Shown here: piece after piece, positions 24,392-32,737 of the stretch
How the letters are laid out: each line of letters starts with the position of its first letter
Position numbering within the stretch: the first letter of the stretch is position 1
Assembly (NCBI GenBank): GCA_039193195.1
Contig: JBCCWS010000003.1
Span: 1 to 64,000 of the forward strand
Length of the DNA: 64,000 nt
Origin: Pseudomonadota bacterium
GTDB taxonomy: Bacteria > Pseudomonadota > Gammaproteobacteria > Steroidobacterales > JBCBZW01
Reading direction: 5' to 3'
The notes under the pieces: generated by a model
What the model saw: the letters and a program-made list of their open reading frames with translations, nothing else
Told to the model about the DNA's origin: nothing
Databases searched by the model: none
Made by a program: the position numbers and the translations under genes

Positions 24392-25501
24392 ATGAGCCCT
24401 GAGGACGACCCGCAGACCGACGACGACGAACCGCGCCTTTGGCGCATGTTCAATCTGGTCTACCTACTGTTCTACTTCACCGGCTGGCTGTGGCGAGCGC
24501 CGCAGGCGATCGATCTCATCGTCGCCGCGGTGGCCATCGCCATCTTCCTGCCGGTCTATTTCCGCGCCTACGAGTGCAGCCATCGTGGTGCCTTGATTTA
24601 CATTGCCATCATGGAGGGCTTGGCCTGGGCCACGGCAGGCTACGCGGGGATCCACGGCGTCTTCCACACCTACGCCTGCGTGCAGGCCGCCTTCCAGCGC
24701 CCGCGGCGCCGCGGCATGCTGGTGATCGGCGTGCTGAGCGTCGCTTACGGCGCCTTCGCTCTCGCCACGCGCCAGCCCTACCTGGCCGTGTTCTTCAACC
24801 TCGCGTTCGGCATCATCATCGGCATCGCCTGCACGGCAACGGCGGAGAGCATAGAACGCGAGCGCAAGCTCAAACGCACTCAGGTGCTCGAGCGCCAGCA
24901 GGCCACGCTCGCCGAACGCGAGCGCATCGCCCACGAGCTGCACGACCTCCTCGGCCACACGCTCACGATGGTGGCGCTGAAGGCCGAGGTGGCCGCCAAG
25001 CTCCTGCAGCGCGACCCCGAGCGCGCTGGCGATGAGATGCGTGAGGTGGCCTCAGCCGCGCGCAGCGCCCTGAGCGAGATCCGCGCGGCGGTGTACGACA
25101 TGACCGCCACCTCCGTGGAGTCGGAGATCGACCGCGCGCGCCTGGCACTCGATGCGGCCGGCGTCGACCTCGAGATCCGCGGCGACGTGCCGCGCACGCT
25201 CGGCCCCACGCTCGGCAAAACCCTAGGACTCAGCATCCGCGAAGCCACCACCAATATCGTGCGCCATTCCCAGGCGAGCGCCGCGCGGATCGAGCTTGAA
25301 CAGGCGGAAGATAGGGTCGAGTTGGTGGTGGCGGACAACGGCGTCGGCACGGCGAGTACGCGCGAGGGCGCGGGCTTGAGTGGCTTGCGCAATCGCGTGG
25401 AGGCGCTCGGCGGCGACGCGCAGATCGAGCGCGAAGGGGGGATGCAGATTCGCATTCGCCTGCCGCTCACGCCGCTCGGTGAGTCGGGAGGCATCGCATG
25501 A
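24392..25501 (+). CDS. Sensor histidine kinase, DesK/NarL type
   Basis: A 369-residue membrane kinase. About five helices fill residues 20-150. The HisKA_3 dimerisation segment ERERIAHELHDLLGHTLT follows, with the probable phosphorylated His184, then an HATPase domain with IREATTNIVRHSQAS (N box), VADNGVGT (G1) and GAGLSGLRNRVEALGG (G2). It would sense a membrane or envelope signal and phosphorylate the regulator encoded next, with which it overlaps by ATGA. GGAG precedes the ATG at eight bases. Confidence 0.85.
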   Translation: MSPEDDPQTDDDEPRLWRMFNLVYLLFYFTGWLWRAPQAIDLIVAAVAIAIFLPVYFRAYECSHRGALIYIAIMEGLAWATAGYAGIHGVFHTYACVQAAFQRPRRRGMLVIGVLSVAYGAFALATRQPYLAVFFNLAFGIIIGIACTATAESIERERKLKRTQVLERQQATLAERERIAHELHDLLGHTLTMVALKAEVAAKLLQRDPERAGDEMREVASAARSALSEIRAAVYDMTATSVESEIDRARLALDAAGVDLEIRGDVPRTLGPTLGKTLGLSIREATTNIVRHSQASAARIELEQAEDRVELVVADNGVGTASTREGAGLSGLRNRVEALGGDAQIEREGGMQIRIRLPLTPLGESGGIA

Positions 25502-26100
25502 TTCGCGTCCTCATCGCCGAGGACCAGGCCATGCTGCGCGGCGCCTTGGCCACCCTTCTCTCACTGGAGGAGGATATCGAGGTGGTCGCGGAGGCGAGCG
25601 ATGGCACCGAGGCGATCGACGCGGTTCGGCGCCTGCGTCCCGACGTGCTGATCACGGACATCGAGATGCCCGGTCACAGCGGCATCGAACTCGCGGAGAT
25701 GATCCGCGAGGCACGCTTGCCTACGCGGGTGCTGATCGTCACTACCTTCTCACGCCCGGGTTATCTGCAGCGGGCCCTCAATGCGGACGTGGCCGGATAC
25801 GTGCTGAAGGACGCCTCGAGCGATGCGCTGGCGGGCGCTGTACGCGCGGTGCATCGGGGGGAGCGGCACGTGCCCTCAGAGCTTGCCGAACTCGCCTGGA
25901 CCACCCCAGACCCGCTGACCGATCGGGAACGTCAGGTGCTGCAGCTGGCGGAAGCGGGCCTGCAGAACAAGCAAATCGCCGCCGAGCTCGGCTTGAGCGC
26001 TGGCACCGTGCGCAACTATCTGGCGGATGCAATGGACAAGTTGCAGGCAAGCAACCGAGTGGAGGCGTTTCGCACGGCGCGGGATCTGGGCTGGCTGTAA
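25498..26100 (+). CDS. Response regulator, NarL/DesR type
   Basis: A 200-residue regulator with a receiver domain (acidic E8 and D9, phosphoacceptor D54 in LITDIEMPG, Lys in YVLKDAS) and a LuxR/GerE DNA-binding domain (LTDRERQVLQLAEAGLQNKQIAAELGLSAGTVRNYL). It is the output partner of the kinase encoded immediately upstream. Given the gene order, a plausible target is the promoter upstream of the ABC exporter, but no binding site can be named. Confidence 0.85.
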   Translation: MIRVLIAEDQAMLRGALATLLSLEEDIEVVAEASDGTEAIDAVRRLRPDVLITDIEMPGHSGIELAEMIREARLPTRVLIVTTFSRPGYLQRALNADVAGYVLKDASSDALAGAVRAVHRGERHVPSELAELAWTTPDPLTDRERQVLQLAEAGLQNKQIAAELGLSAGTVRNYLADAMDKLQASNRVEAFRTARDLGWL

Positions 26101-26128
26101 GGCGCCAGCGCGCGGCCCGGCGGGCGCT

Positions 26129-26419
26129 TCATGAGCGCCGGATGCGCACCACGTTCATCACGTCCATACTAATCCCCGCCACCTCGAGCTTAGCGGGATA
26201 GTAGGTGAGGTCTACGCGTGCGCCTTTGAGATCGCGATAGCGCTTCTTGCGCTTGTAGCGAAAGGGAGTCGCACAATCCTCGATCATCAGCGTGTTGATC
26301 AGCCACTCCCCTTCCTGACGCTGCGTGTGCGAGAGCACCTTCTTGTGCTGCGAATGCACCAGCTGCTGATGCTGCTCGAGCAGCTTGGACACCGTTTTCG
26401 GGGGGGAATCAGGATCCAT
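26129..26419 (-). CDS. Conserved-looking hypothetical protein
   Basis: A 96-residue soluble protein, basic in its second half. Notable segments are SKLLEQHQQLVHSQHKKVLSHTQRQEG, LMIEDCATPFRYKRKKRYRDLKGARV and DLTYYPAKLEVAGISMDVMNVVRI, a likely helix followed by beta strands. No family is recognised. Its start overlaps the end of the upstream gene by 11 bases, so the two are probably co-translated. Ordinary codon use and dense packing support a real gene. Confidence 0.6.
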   Translation of the reverse strand: MDPDSPPKTVSKLLEQHQQLVHSQHKKVLSHTQRQEGEWLINTLMIEDCATPFRYKRKKRYRDLKGARVDLTYYPAKLEVAGISMDVMNVVRIRRS

Positions 26420-26783
26420 CCGTGGGCTCTCCCTCTAGTTCCGCTAGGAAGCGTTGCGCAAGCTGGGCTGCGCTTGCGCGGTGCTCGACACCGAGATCGC
26501 TCCATTGTCGGCAGTACCAACAGATACGTACCGCGGGGGAACGCTCGTCTTCTGGCTCGCCCAGCTTCCCGCGCAGCGCCAGTATCTGCACGCCTAGGGC
26601 CACCAAGCGCTCCGTCGTCTTATCCGTCGAATGCTTGAGTTCGGGGTGGGGGTTGAAGGGCGATACGCAGAAAACCAGATCATTCTCGCCGCGCGCTGCG
26701 TTGGGCAGATGTTCTAGCAACCCTGCTTTGAGCTGCGCTTCCAAAGCGTCTAGGCGAGCGTAGAGCTTTCGCTTCGCCACCAT
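26409..26783 (-). CDS. Conserved-looking hypothetical protein
   Basis: A 124-residue soluble protein with no recognised domain. It begins with a helical, possibly coiled segment (KRKLYARLDALEAQLKAGLLEHLPNA). A CWYC motif follows about 30 residues before the end, within VRICWYCRQWSDLG. The ATG at 26783 is preceded by GGAG at seven bases and is preferred over a GTG six bases earlier. It overlaps the next small gene by 11 bases. Confidence 0.55.
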   Translation of the reverse strand: MVAKRKLYARLDALEAQLKAGLLEHLPNAARGENDLVFCVSPFNPHPELKHSTDKTTERLVALGVQILALRGKLGEPEDERSPAVRICWYCRQWSDLGVEHRASAAQLAQRFLAELEGEPTDGS

Positions 26784-26794
26784 GGCCACTCTCC

Positions 26795-27103
26795 CTAGGG
26801 GGCCGCGACCAAGACCGCGAGTTCGCGCTGCAGGGTGGCCTCGCTGGCCAGCATCGCCAACTTGCGCGCGCGAGGCAGGCGCTTTACGCGCGACTCGAGG
26901 CGCAGGGCGGCAGAGCGCGAACCGGCCGGTGCGTAGGTGACTAGCGTCAGGGGACCGCGGCCGCGCAGGAACCTCGCCGTGCGCGGGCCGTTTGCCTGGT
27001 GCTCCGCAAAGCGACGGGCCACATCGGTGGCGATCCCCGTGTAGATCTCATCGCTGGCGCATCGCACGAAGTAGATGAACCAGATGCTGTTAGCCAAAGT
27101 CAC
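26795..27103 (-). CDS. GIY-YIG nuclease-fold protein
   Basis: A 102-residue single-domain GIY-YIG protein of the YhbQ/UPF0213 size class. The motif is present in variant form, WFIYFVRC...IYTGIATDVARRFAEHQ, with the catalytic-type Arg in DVARR and the family's downstream FLRGRGPLTLVTYAP and RLESRVKRLPRARKLAM. The GTG at 27103 with AGGAGG just upstream is chosen; a longer frame reading through the divergent AraC promoter is rejected. Such proteins are candidate DNA-processing nucleases, but substrates are unclear. Confidence 0.8.
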   Translation of the reverse strand: MTLANSIWFIYFVRCASDEIYTGIATDVARRFAEHQANGPRTARFLRGRGPLTLVTYAPAGSRSAALRLESRVKRLPRARKLAMLASEATLQRELAVLVAAP

Positions 27104-27251
27104 GTGCCCTCCTGATCCGCGTAGCTTCGCGCCCTTGCGAAGGCGATGCCGTGGTCTGCTTATGGTAGCGCCCCGGAGCGTCCCCACGCACGCTCGTAAG
27201 GAGCGGCGCTGCGATCCTCGGTCCTTACCATCGGTGGTAACGTGTCTGCCC

Positions 27252-28076
27252 ATGAAACAAGTGCACGAGTTTCGCGTCCAACGACATCCTGCGCTCGGCA
27301 TCGAGATCGTTTGCGCGCGCAGCGCACGGCGCTTCGATCGGCACACGCACGAGCAATTCGGCATCGGTATCGTGACCGAGGGCGCGCAGCGCTCGGCCAG
27401 CTGTGCCGGCCAGGTCGAAGCGCAACGGGGCGATGTGATCACCGTGCACCCGGCTGAGGTGCACGACGGCGCGTCCCTCGGCCCGCACGCCCGGGCATGG
27501 CAAATGCTCTACCTAGACCCTGACCTGGTCGCGGACATCGCCCTCGACCGCACGGAGGGCGCCGGCACGGACTACGAGTTCCGCTCGCCAGTCGTGCGCT
27601 CGCCCAACCTCTTCAGCCAGTGTGCGCAGGTGCTTGGGCAAGCGGCGACGGCGTCATCGTCCATCGCCCTGGAGTCGTTGCTCATCACCATCCTCGGCGA
27701 CGCTCGGCGCTACCAGGATCGGGCGCCCTCGCAACACGGCGCCACGCCATCGCCGGGCATCGCCCGAGCGCTAAGTCTGATGCGCGATACGCCCGGTGCA
27801 TCGATCAGTCTCGCCGAGCTCGCGCGCCAGGCTGACCTGAGCCGCCACCAGCTGATTCGCGGTGTGCGCGCGGCGACCGGGCTCACACCTCACGCGTACC
27901 TGGTGCAGTGTCGCGTGCACATGGCGCGCCGCTTGATTCGTGAGGGGGTGCCCCTGATCGACACCGCGCAGGCGTGCGGCTTCACCGATCAGAGCCACCT
28001 TAATCGCGCCTTTGTGCGTCGCTTCGGCCTTACCCCAGGCGCCTACGCCAAGGCCTCATCGGCGGCTCGCGCCTGA
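27252..28076 (+). CDS. AraC-family transcriptional regulator
   Basis: A 274-residue regulator. The N-terminal cupin-like AraC_binding domain (FDRHTHEQFGIGIVTEGAQR, then GDVITVHPAEVHDG) senses a small ligand. The C-terminal pair of helix-turn-helix units is clear (ISLAELARQADLSRHQLIRGVRAATGLTPHAYL and PLIDTAQACGFTDQSHLNRAFVRRFGLTPGAY). The ATG at 27252 gives the usual AraC length. It is divergent from the GIY-YIG gene; its targets are not evident. Confidence 0.85.
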   Translation: MKQVHEFRVQRHPALGIEIVCARSARRFDRHTHEQFGIGIVTEGAQRSASCAGQVEAQRGDVITVHPAEVHDGASLGPHARAWQMLYLDPDLVADIALDRTEGAGTDYEFRSPVVRSPNLFSQCAQVLGQAATASSSIALESLLITILGDARRYQDRAPSQHGATPSPGIARALSLMRDTPGASISLAELARQADLSRHQLIRGVRAATGLTPHAYLVQCRVHMARRLIREGVPLIDTAQACGFTDQSHLNRAFVRRFGLTPGAYAKASSAARA

Positions 28077-28165
28077 AGGCATCGCGCAACTTTCGTCCAA
28101 GACATCGCGCCTCGTGCCTGCTGAACTACGGCCAACCCCCCACCCTTGGCCGCGCAGGAGGCCCC

Positions 28166-28996
28166 ATGGCGAACGACTACGTACACGGCTACGACGCCCA
28201 AGCGCACGGTCGACTGCGCGACCAAGCCGCCGCCCTCGCGCCCCTGCTGCATCCCCCGAGCGATCGCACCTTCGAGCCCACTAGCGATCTGTTGGAGATA
28301 GGCTGTGGCGTGGGCGCGCAGACTGCGCAGCTCATCGCTCGCCATCCCGGCATTCGCATCACGGCACTCGACGTCGACCCCGGATCGGTGGTCGCCGCAC
28401 AGGCCTGGGCAACGGACGCCGGGCACGAGAACGTCACCTTCCGGACCGGTGATGTCTACGCACTGCCCTTTACCGATCGCACCTTCGACCACGTCTTCGT
28501 GTGTTTCCTGCTAGAGCACCTAGCTGATCCCGAAGGTGCTCTTCGGGCGCTCTCGAGGGTGCTCAAACCTGGCGGCACGATCACCGCGATCGAAGGCGAC
28601 CACGGATCCGCGCGGTTCCACCCAGACAATGCCGACGCGCGGGCTGCCATCGACTGCCAGGTGGCCCTGCAGGCGCGGGCCGGCGGCGACGCCACGCTCG
28701 GTCGGCGCCTGTATCCGCTGCTGCGCAGAGCGGGACTCGACGAAGTGAGGGTCTCCCCCCGATTGGTGTACATCGACGGCAGCCGGCCCGCCCTGGCCGA
28801 TGCATTCACGCGAAGCACCTTCACCGCCATGGTGGCCGCCGTACGTGGGCGAGCGCTTGGCGAGCGGTTGATCGACGCCCAGCGCTTTGACGCTGGAGTG
28901 CGCGCCCTGGAGCGCACGGCCGAGCAGGACGGCGTGTTCTGCTACACGTTCTTCAAGGCGACGGCGACGGTGCCATCTCGCGCACCCAGCGACTGA
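28166..28996 (+). CDS. Class I SAM-dependent methyltransferase
   Basis: A 276-residue methyltransferase of the Methyltransf_11/UbiE-like group. Motif I is LLEIGCGVGAQT, followed by ITALDVDPGSV, GDVYALPFTDRTFDHVFV and LSRVLKPGGTITAIEGD. AGGAGG lies four to five bases before the ATG. The acceptor is unknown; the family includes small-molecule and quinone methylases. Its 3' end overlaps by 44 bases the end of the convergent P-loop gene, a fairly long antisense overlap. Confidence 0.85.
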   Translation: MANDYVHGYDAQAHGRLRDQAAALAPLLHPPSDRTFEPTSDLLEIGCGVGAQTAQLIARHPGIRITALDVDPGSVVAAQAWATDAGHENVTFRTGDVYALPFTDRTFDHVFVCFLLEHLADPEGALRALSRVLKPGGTITAIEGDHGSARFHPDNADARAAIDCQVALQARAGGDATLGRRLYPLLRRAGLDEVRVSPRLVYIDGSRPALADAFTRSTFTAMVAAVRGRALGERLIDAQRFDAGVRALERTAEQDGVFCYTFFKATATVPSRAPSD

Positions 28997-29561
28997 TCTG
29001 CCGCGTGCCGCGCAGATGCACAAAACGGATATGGGCCCATCTGCAGTCTTCCATGAAGGCCTCCATCTCGCGCCGCTTACGCCCGTGTTGGGTGACGATC
29101 CACCACAGGAGAGATCGCTCCGCGCGCCACACCATAAGCTGGGGCCAAAACGCCTCCCGACAGGTGCCCCACAACAGCTCACCCGTGCGCCAACGGCGCC
29201 ACGAGCGGCGCAACATGCGCCACACCAGCTGCGGCATAGGGAGATCCAGCCACACGACCGTGTCGAGACGCTCCCAGAAGACCCGTTGACTGAACTTAGT
29301 GTACGAGCCCGCCACAACCCATCGTTCCCCCTCGACGGCCGCAGCGATGCGCTGCTCGAAGAGGGCAGGGTCGGTGGCATTGAGGCCGATCCAACCGGGC
29401 AGCCAGTTCAGTGCGTCGAGTTCCACCAGCGGCACGTCGAGAGCCCTGGAGAGTTCGCTCGCGAGCGTGCTCTTGCCTGAGTTGCTGCTGCCGATCACGT
29501 GGACGCGCTGAAGCGAGCCTGGCGAAGCGGGCGCCGCAAGCGGTGCGTGCCGACTACTCAT
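28953..29561 (-). CDS. P-loop NTPase, adenylate-kinase/FlaR-like
   Basis: A 202-residue protein with a Walker A loop HVIGSSNSGKST near its N-terminus, then a substrate-type segment VELDALNWLPGWIGL and WVVAGSY. This is the pattern of small adenylate-kinase-like proteins annotated as topology-modulation (FlaR) proteins. A Trp/Arg-rich middle (RRSWRRWRTGELLWGTCREAFWPQ) is also typical. The physiological substrate is unknown. Its ATG overlaps by eight bases the end of the upstream membrane-protein gene, with which it is probably co-translated. Confidence 0.75.
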   Translation of the reverse strand: MSSRHAPLAAPASPGSLQRVHVIGSSNSGKSTLASELSRALDVPLVELDALNWLPGWIGLNATDPALFEQRIAAAVEGERWVVAGSYTKFSQRVFWERLDTVVWLDLPMPQLVWRMLRRSWRRWRTGELLWGTCREAFWPQLMVWRAERSLLWWIVTQHGRKRREMEAFMEDCRWAHIRFVHLRGTRQISRWVREMAPSPSP

Positions 29562-30231
29562 CCGCGCTGGCGTGCCAGGGCTGGCGCCATAGCCAGGCGG
29601 CGGCCGCGCACGCCCAACACCCCAGGATCACGACCACCAGGGTCATCCCGGCAACATCGAGTGACCAGACGCCGAAGGCAAGACCCAGGATCATGACGGC
29701 GCCGGCCAGGACACCCACTGCGCCGACCGTGCGGCCGAGGGCCGAGCGATTACCTAACGGCAGTATTGCCAGCCCCCACAGGACGATCGCGCCCCCGAAG
29801 GCGACGGTGCCAAGCTTGGCCAGCGCCTGGTTGGTCGAGTAGAGGGCGAGCAATACCGTGCGCAGGCCCTCGGCGCTGGGATCGATCCGCGACGCCAGCT
29901 CAGGCACCGCGAAGCCGGAGACGAGCGCGGCGCCAACATAGGCTGCGACGCCCAAGTGCAGGGCCAGCCGCGCCAGCGCTACGATGGCGCGTGAAGCGCC
30001 AAGCCAGCTGGACAGGACGCTGAAGCACCAATGGTAGAGCAGCACGAACAGGATCATCGCGCCGTGAATCAAGCCGTTGAGGCCCCGCTCGCGCTGGATT
30101 TCCGCCAACGCCTCTTCGATGGCATGAGCGCCGATCGTGGGGTGGTGGAGCATGGCGAACAGGGTCAGGACGGCGAGGGCGAGCAGGGTAATCGCCGCTG
30201 GACGGGGGTTTGGCAACCTCGGCTTGGACAT
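29554..30231 (-). CDS. Multi-pass membrane protein, unknown
   Basis: A 225-residue protein with about six membrane helices, starting LPNPRPAAITLLALAVLTLFAML. The ATG at 30231 has GGAG seven bases upstream, and a longer in-frame start is rejected because it would cover the divergent promoter. No family is recognised. It is transcribed away from a TetR-type gene 163 bases distant, so it is a natural candidate target of that repressor. Confidence 0.65.
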   Translation of the reverse strand: MSKPRLPNPRPAAITLLALAVLTLFAMLHHPTIGAHAIEEALAEIQRERGLNGLIHGAMILFVLLYHWCFSVLSSWLGASRAIVALARLALHLGVAAYVGAALVSGFAVPELASRIDPSAEGLRTVLLALYSTNQALAKLGTVAFGGAIVLWGLAILPLGNRSALGRTVGAVGVLAGAVMILGLAFGVWSLDVAGMTLVVVILGCWACAAAAWLWRQPWHASADE

Positions 30232-30394
30232 GGGTGCGCTCCTGACTATCGAAGGGCCCCAATGCTGCGGGCTCCACGGTTCGTGCGCGAGCGCCAAACG
30301 TGGCCGAATGTCCGATAGCAGACACGAACGCCCAAGTGTCCGGAACCCTCCGCCCGCTATGGAGCGCGCCGGCAGTTCGTCGTAGCCTGCACCG

Positions 30395-30901
30395 ATGACC
30401 GACAGCGATCCAGACAGCGCCGACCGCCGCGTGCGTCGCACGGAGCAGGCGATCGTCAGGGCCTTTCGCGATCTCGTGCTGTCGCGCCCCTACGATGACA
30501 TTCGCGTCGCGGACATCGTCGAGGGAGCAGGCATCGGCCGATCCACCTTCTACGAGCACTATCGCAACAAGGACCAGGTGCTCACCCACACCATCTCCTG
30601 GCTGTTCGAAGCCCTCGCGGACGCCGCTGTCGGCAGCCCCGACCAGGGGCGCCTGCGCTTCGTGATGGAGCATTTCGATGCCCAGCGTCACCTCGCCCGC
30701 GCCCTGTTCCGCGACCGCCCCCTGCGACTGCTCACAGATCGTCTGGCGCAGCTGATCGAAGAGCGCGGTCCCGCGCCGCTGCGCGCCCGTGCCCTAGCGG
30801 CCGCCCAGCTGGAGATCCTCGCCACCTGGCTGTGCGATCGCCTGAGTGTCAGCCGCGATCAGGCGAGCGAAGCGCTCATCTTGCCCCTTGCCGGTCGCTA
30901 G
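30395..30901 (+). CDS. TetR-family regulator
   Basis: A 168-residue regulator with an N-terminal TetR helix-turn-helix (RTEQAIVRAFRDLVLSRPYDDIRVADIVEGAGIGRSTFYEHYRNKDQVL) and a short ligand-binding domain. It faces a divergent membrane-protein gene, the usual arrangement for local repression. An imperfectly placed repeat (GTTCGTG at 30279-30285 and CACGAAC at 30323-30329) lies in the gap but is too widely spaced to call an operator. Its stop overlaps the convergent M48 gene by four bases. Confidence 0.8.
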   Translation: MTDSDPDSADRRVRRTEQAIVRAFRDLVLSRPYDDIRVADIVEGAGIGRSTFYEHYRNKDQVLTHTISWLFEALADAAVGSPDQGRLRFVMEHFDAQRHLARALFRDRPLRLLTDRLAQLIEERGPAPLRARALAAAQLEILATWLCDRLSVSRDQASEALILPLAGR

Positions 30902-31722
30902 TCCTCGGACCCGGCCCAAGGCAAGCGCGTGACCTCCCGGTCGCGTGCGTAGCCAGCTTCCTGAGCCAACGCGTCCAAGGCATCGATACGCGTTTGCGGC
31001 AGCGGGTGGGTGGCCGCGTACTTCTCGAGCAGCCCGCCCTCCCCGTCGCTATCACGGATACGCTCGAAGAAGCGCGTCGCCTCGGTGACGTGGCCGTAGG
31101 CGCCGTACACTAGGGTGAGGCCAAAGGCATCGGCGCGCTGCTCCTGGCGACGCCCGAACCCGCAATCGGCGAGCGTGGCCACGCTCAGGCCAAGGCCGCT
31201 CGAACCGTTGCTGATGGCCGCGAAGGTCAGCTGCAGCAGAACGCCCCGACCGAGCGCGCGCAGGTGATCGCGGTTGCGGAAGTGGCCGATTTCGTGACCC
31301 AACACGAACGCTAGCTCGTTCTCGGAGGTCACCTCATCCAGCAGCCCCGTGGTGACGAAGATGTAGCCGCCGGGCGCCGCTAGGGCGTTCGGGGCGTCCA
31401 TCTCGAGCACGCCCACCTTGAAGTCGTAGGGCGCATCGGACCACTGCTCCGCCAGCCGCGCGGTGATCGCCCGGACCGCCTCCAGGCGAGGATCGTCCTG
31501 GGCATCCACGGTCTTGGCATCGCGCGGTGTCCACGCGGAGAACACGCGGGCCTCCACCGAGGGTGAGACCAAGGCCACGGCCAGATCCACCGCGAATAGC
31601 AGGGCGATCGCCCCGAGCAGAAACAGCAGCGACAGGCCCACCAATAGCGTGCCCGCCTCGACCAGCGGGTGGGTCTTGCTGACGTTGACCTCGACGTCGG
31701 GTTGGCGAGGAACGTGGCGCAC
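30898..31722 (-). CDS. M48-family zinc metallopeptidase, membrane-anchored
   Basis: A 274-residue peptidase with one N-terminal membrane helix (about 23-52) and the catalytic HEIGH at residues 143-147; the third zinc ligand is probably the Glu in EQRADAFGL. It resembles the periplasmic M48 peptidases that clear damaged envelope proteins. The start is GTG. It is the last gene of a unit with two YbjQ-type proteins, 9 bases after the second. Confidence 0.85.
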   Translation of the reverse strand: MRHVPRQPDVEVNVSKTHPLVEAGTLLVGLSLLFLLGAIALLFAVDLAVALVSPSVEARVFSAWTPRDAKTVDAQDDPRLEAVRAITARLAEQWSDAPYDFKVGVLEMDAPNALAAPGGYIFVTTGLLDEVTSENELAFVLGHEIGHFRNRDHLRALGRGVLLQLTFAAISNGSSGLGLSVATLADCGFGRRQEQRADAFGLTLVYGAYGHVTEATRFFERIRDSDGEGGLLEKYAATHPLPQTRIDALDALAQEAGYARDREVTRLPWAGSED

Positions 31723-31731
31723 GGAGGATGC

Positions 31732-32208
31732 TCAGCGGCGCTCGATGGCGGTGCCGAAGGCGAGCACTTCCACCCCTGCGGTCTGCTCCCCGTTGCCGGC
31801 CGTGCTGACCAGCCGAGAGGTTTGCAGGCGAACGTTGATCACGGCATCGAAACCGCTATCGCGCGCCTGCTCCACCATGCGCAAGACCGCTTCGCGCCGC
31901 GCCCGGTCGAGCAGAGGCTCGTAGGTCTTCACGCGCCCGCCGACGATGGCGCGAAGGCCAGCGATGACGCGCTTGAAGTAGTCGAGGGAGACCACGATGC
32001 TGGCGCTCTTGAGATCGCTGCGCACGACCTCCCAGCCCGCCGGCAGGGTGGCGAAGTTGACCACCGGAAAGCCCACCAGGGCACCCTCGCGCTCGCGCAG
32101 GCGGGCGAAGTGGCGGCGCTCGATCGTGCTCCCGACTAGAAAGGCGAGCACCAGTAGGATGAGAGGAACCCCGAAGGAGAACAGCAGCTCCCATGCCGCG
32201 GAGGACAC
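31732..32208 (-). CDS. YbjQ-family protein with N-terminal membrane helix
   Basis: A 158-residue protein. An N-terminal helix (LLFSFGVPLILLVLAFLVGS) anchors a YbjQ/DUF74 domain with DYFKRVIAGLRAIVGGRVKTYEPLL and the family hallmark ARREAVLRMVEQARDSGFDAVINVRLQTS. YbjQ proteins form pentamers; the heavy-metal-binding label of the family rests on little evidence. The GTG start shares one base with the stop of the preceding YbjQ gene, indicating coupling. Confidence 0.8.
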   Translation of the reverse strand: MSSAAWELLFSFGVPLILLVLAFLVGSTIERRHFARLREREGALVGFPVVNFATLPAGWEVVRSDLKSASIVVSLDYFKRVIAGLRAIVGGRVKTYEPLLDRARREAVLRMVEQARDSGFDAVINVRLQTSRLVSTAGNGEQTAGVEVLAFGTAIERR

Positions 32209-32543
32209 TAGCGCACCTGCACGGCGGTGCCGTAGGCGAACAGCTCCGAGGCCCCCTGGGCGATAGAGCTGGTGGCGAAGCGAACGTTGATCACCGCGTT
32301 GGCGCCGACCGAGCGGGCTTGCTCGACCATTCGCGCGGTGGCCTCTTCGCGCGCCTCCTGCAGCAGTTCCGTATAGCCGGCTAACTCGCCACCGACGATG
32401 TTCTTGAACCCTGCCAGGATGTCGCGCCCGATGTTCTTCGCTCGCACCGTGTTACCGGACACCACGCCATAGAACTCCACGATCTCCCGACCGGGGACGA
32501 ACTCCGTGTTGCTCAGGATCATCTCTGGCGGTGTCGAACTCAT
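32208..32543 (-). CDS. YbjQ-family protein
   Basis: A 111-residue soluble YbjQ/DUF74 protein: SNTEFVPGREIVEFYGVVSGNTVRAKN, FKNIVGGELAGYTELLQEAREEATARMVEQA, and GANAVINVRFATS. The ATG at 32543 is preceded by GGAG at eight bases. It is the first of three coupled genes (YbjQ, membrane-anchored YbjQ, M48 peptidase). A paralogous soluble and anchored pair could form mixed oligomers at the membrane, which is an inference. Confidence 0.85.
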   Translation of the reverse strand: MSSTPPEMILSNTEFVPGREIVEFYGVVSGNTVRAKNIGRDILAGFKNIVGGELAGYTELLQEAREEATARMVEQARSVGANAVINVRFATSSIAQGASELFAYGTAVQVR

Positions 32544-32737
32544 CGGGCTTACTCCTCGCTGACGGTGCTTGGTAGACGGGGCATGCACGCGCGAGCGCGA
32601 TTGCCACACGAGCACGATAGCCGAGTAACCCTGAGGCGCCAACTGTGCGTGGGGTGCTCTCAAGGAGAGCGGTGCGGGCTGAGACGCAGCACCCAGACCA
32701 CGCGAGGGCAGAGCGCAGGGTGACCTAATGCGAGGCT

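Noticed and set aside
24464-25494. Minus-strand frames opposite the histidine kinase.
   Set aside because: They are antisense to conserved HisKA_3 and HATPase motifs and have no ribosome-binding site.
30279-30329. GTTCGTG...CACGAAC inverted repeat in the TetR/membrane-protein gap.
   Set aside because: The arms are 37 bases apart, too far for a usual TetR operator; it may be chance.
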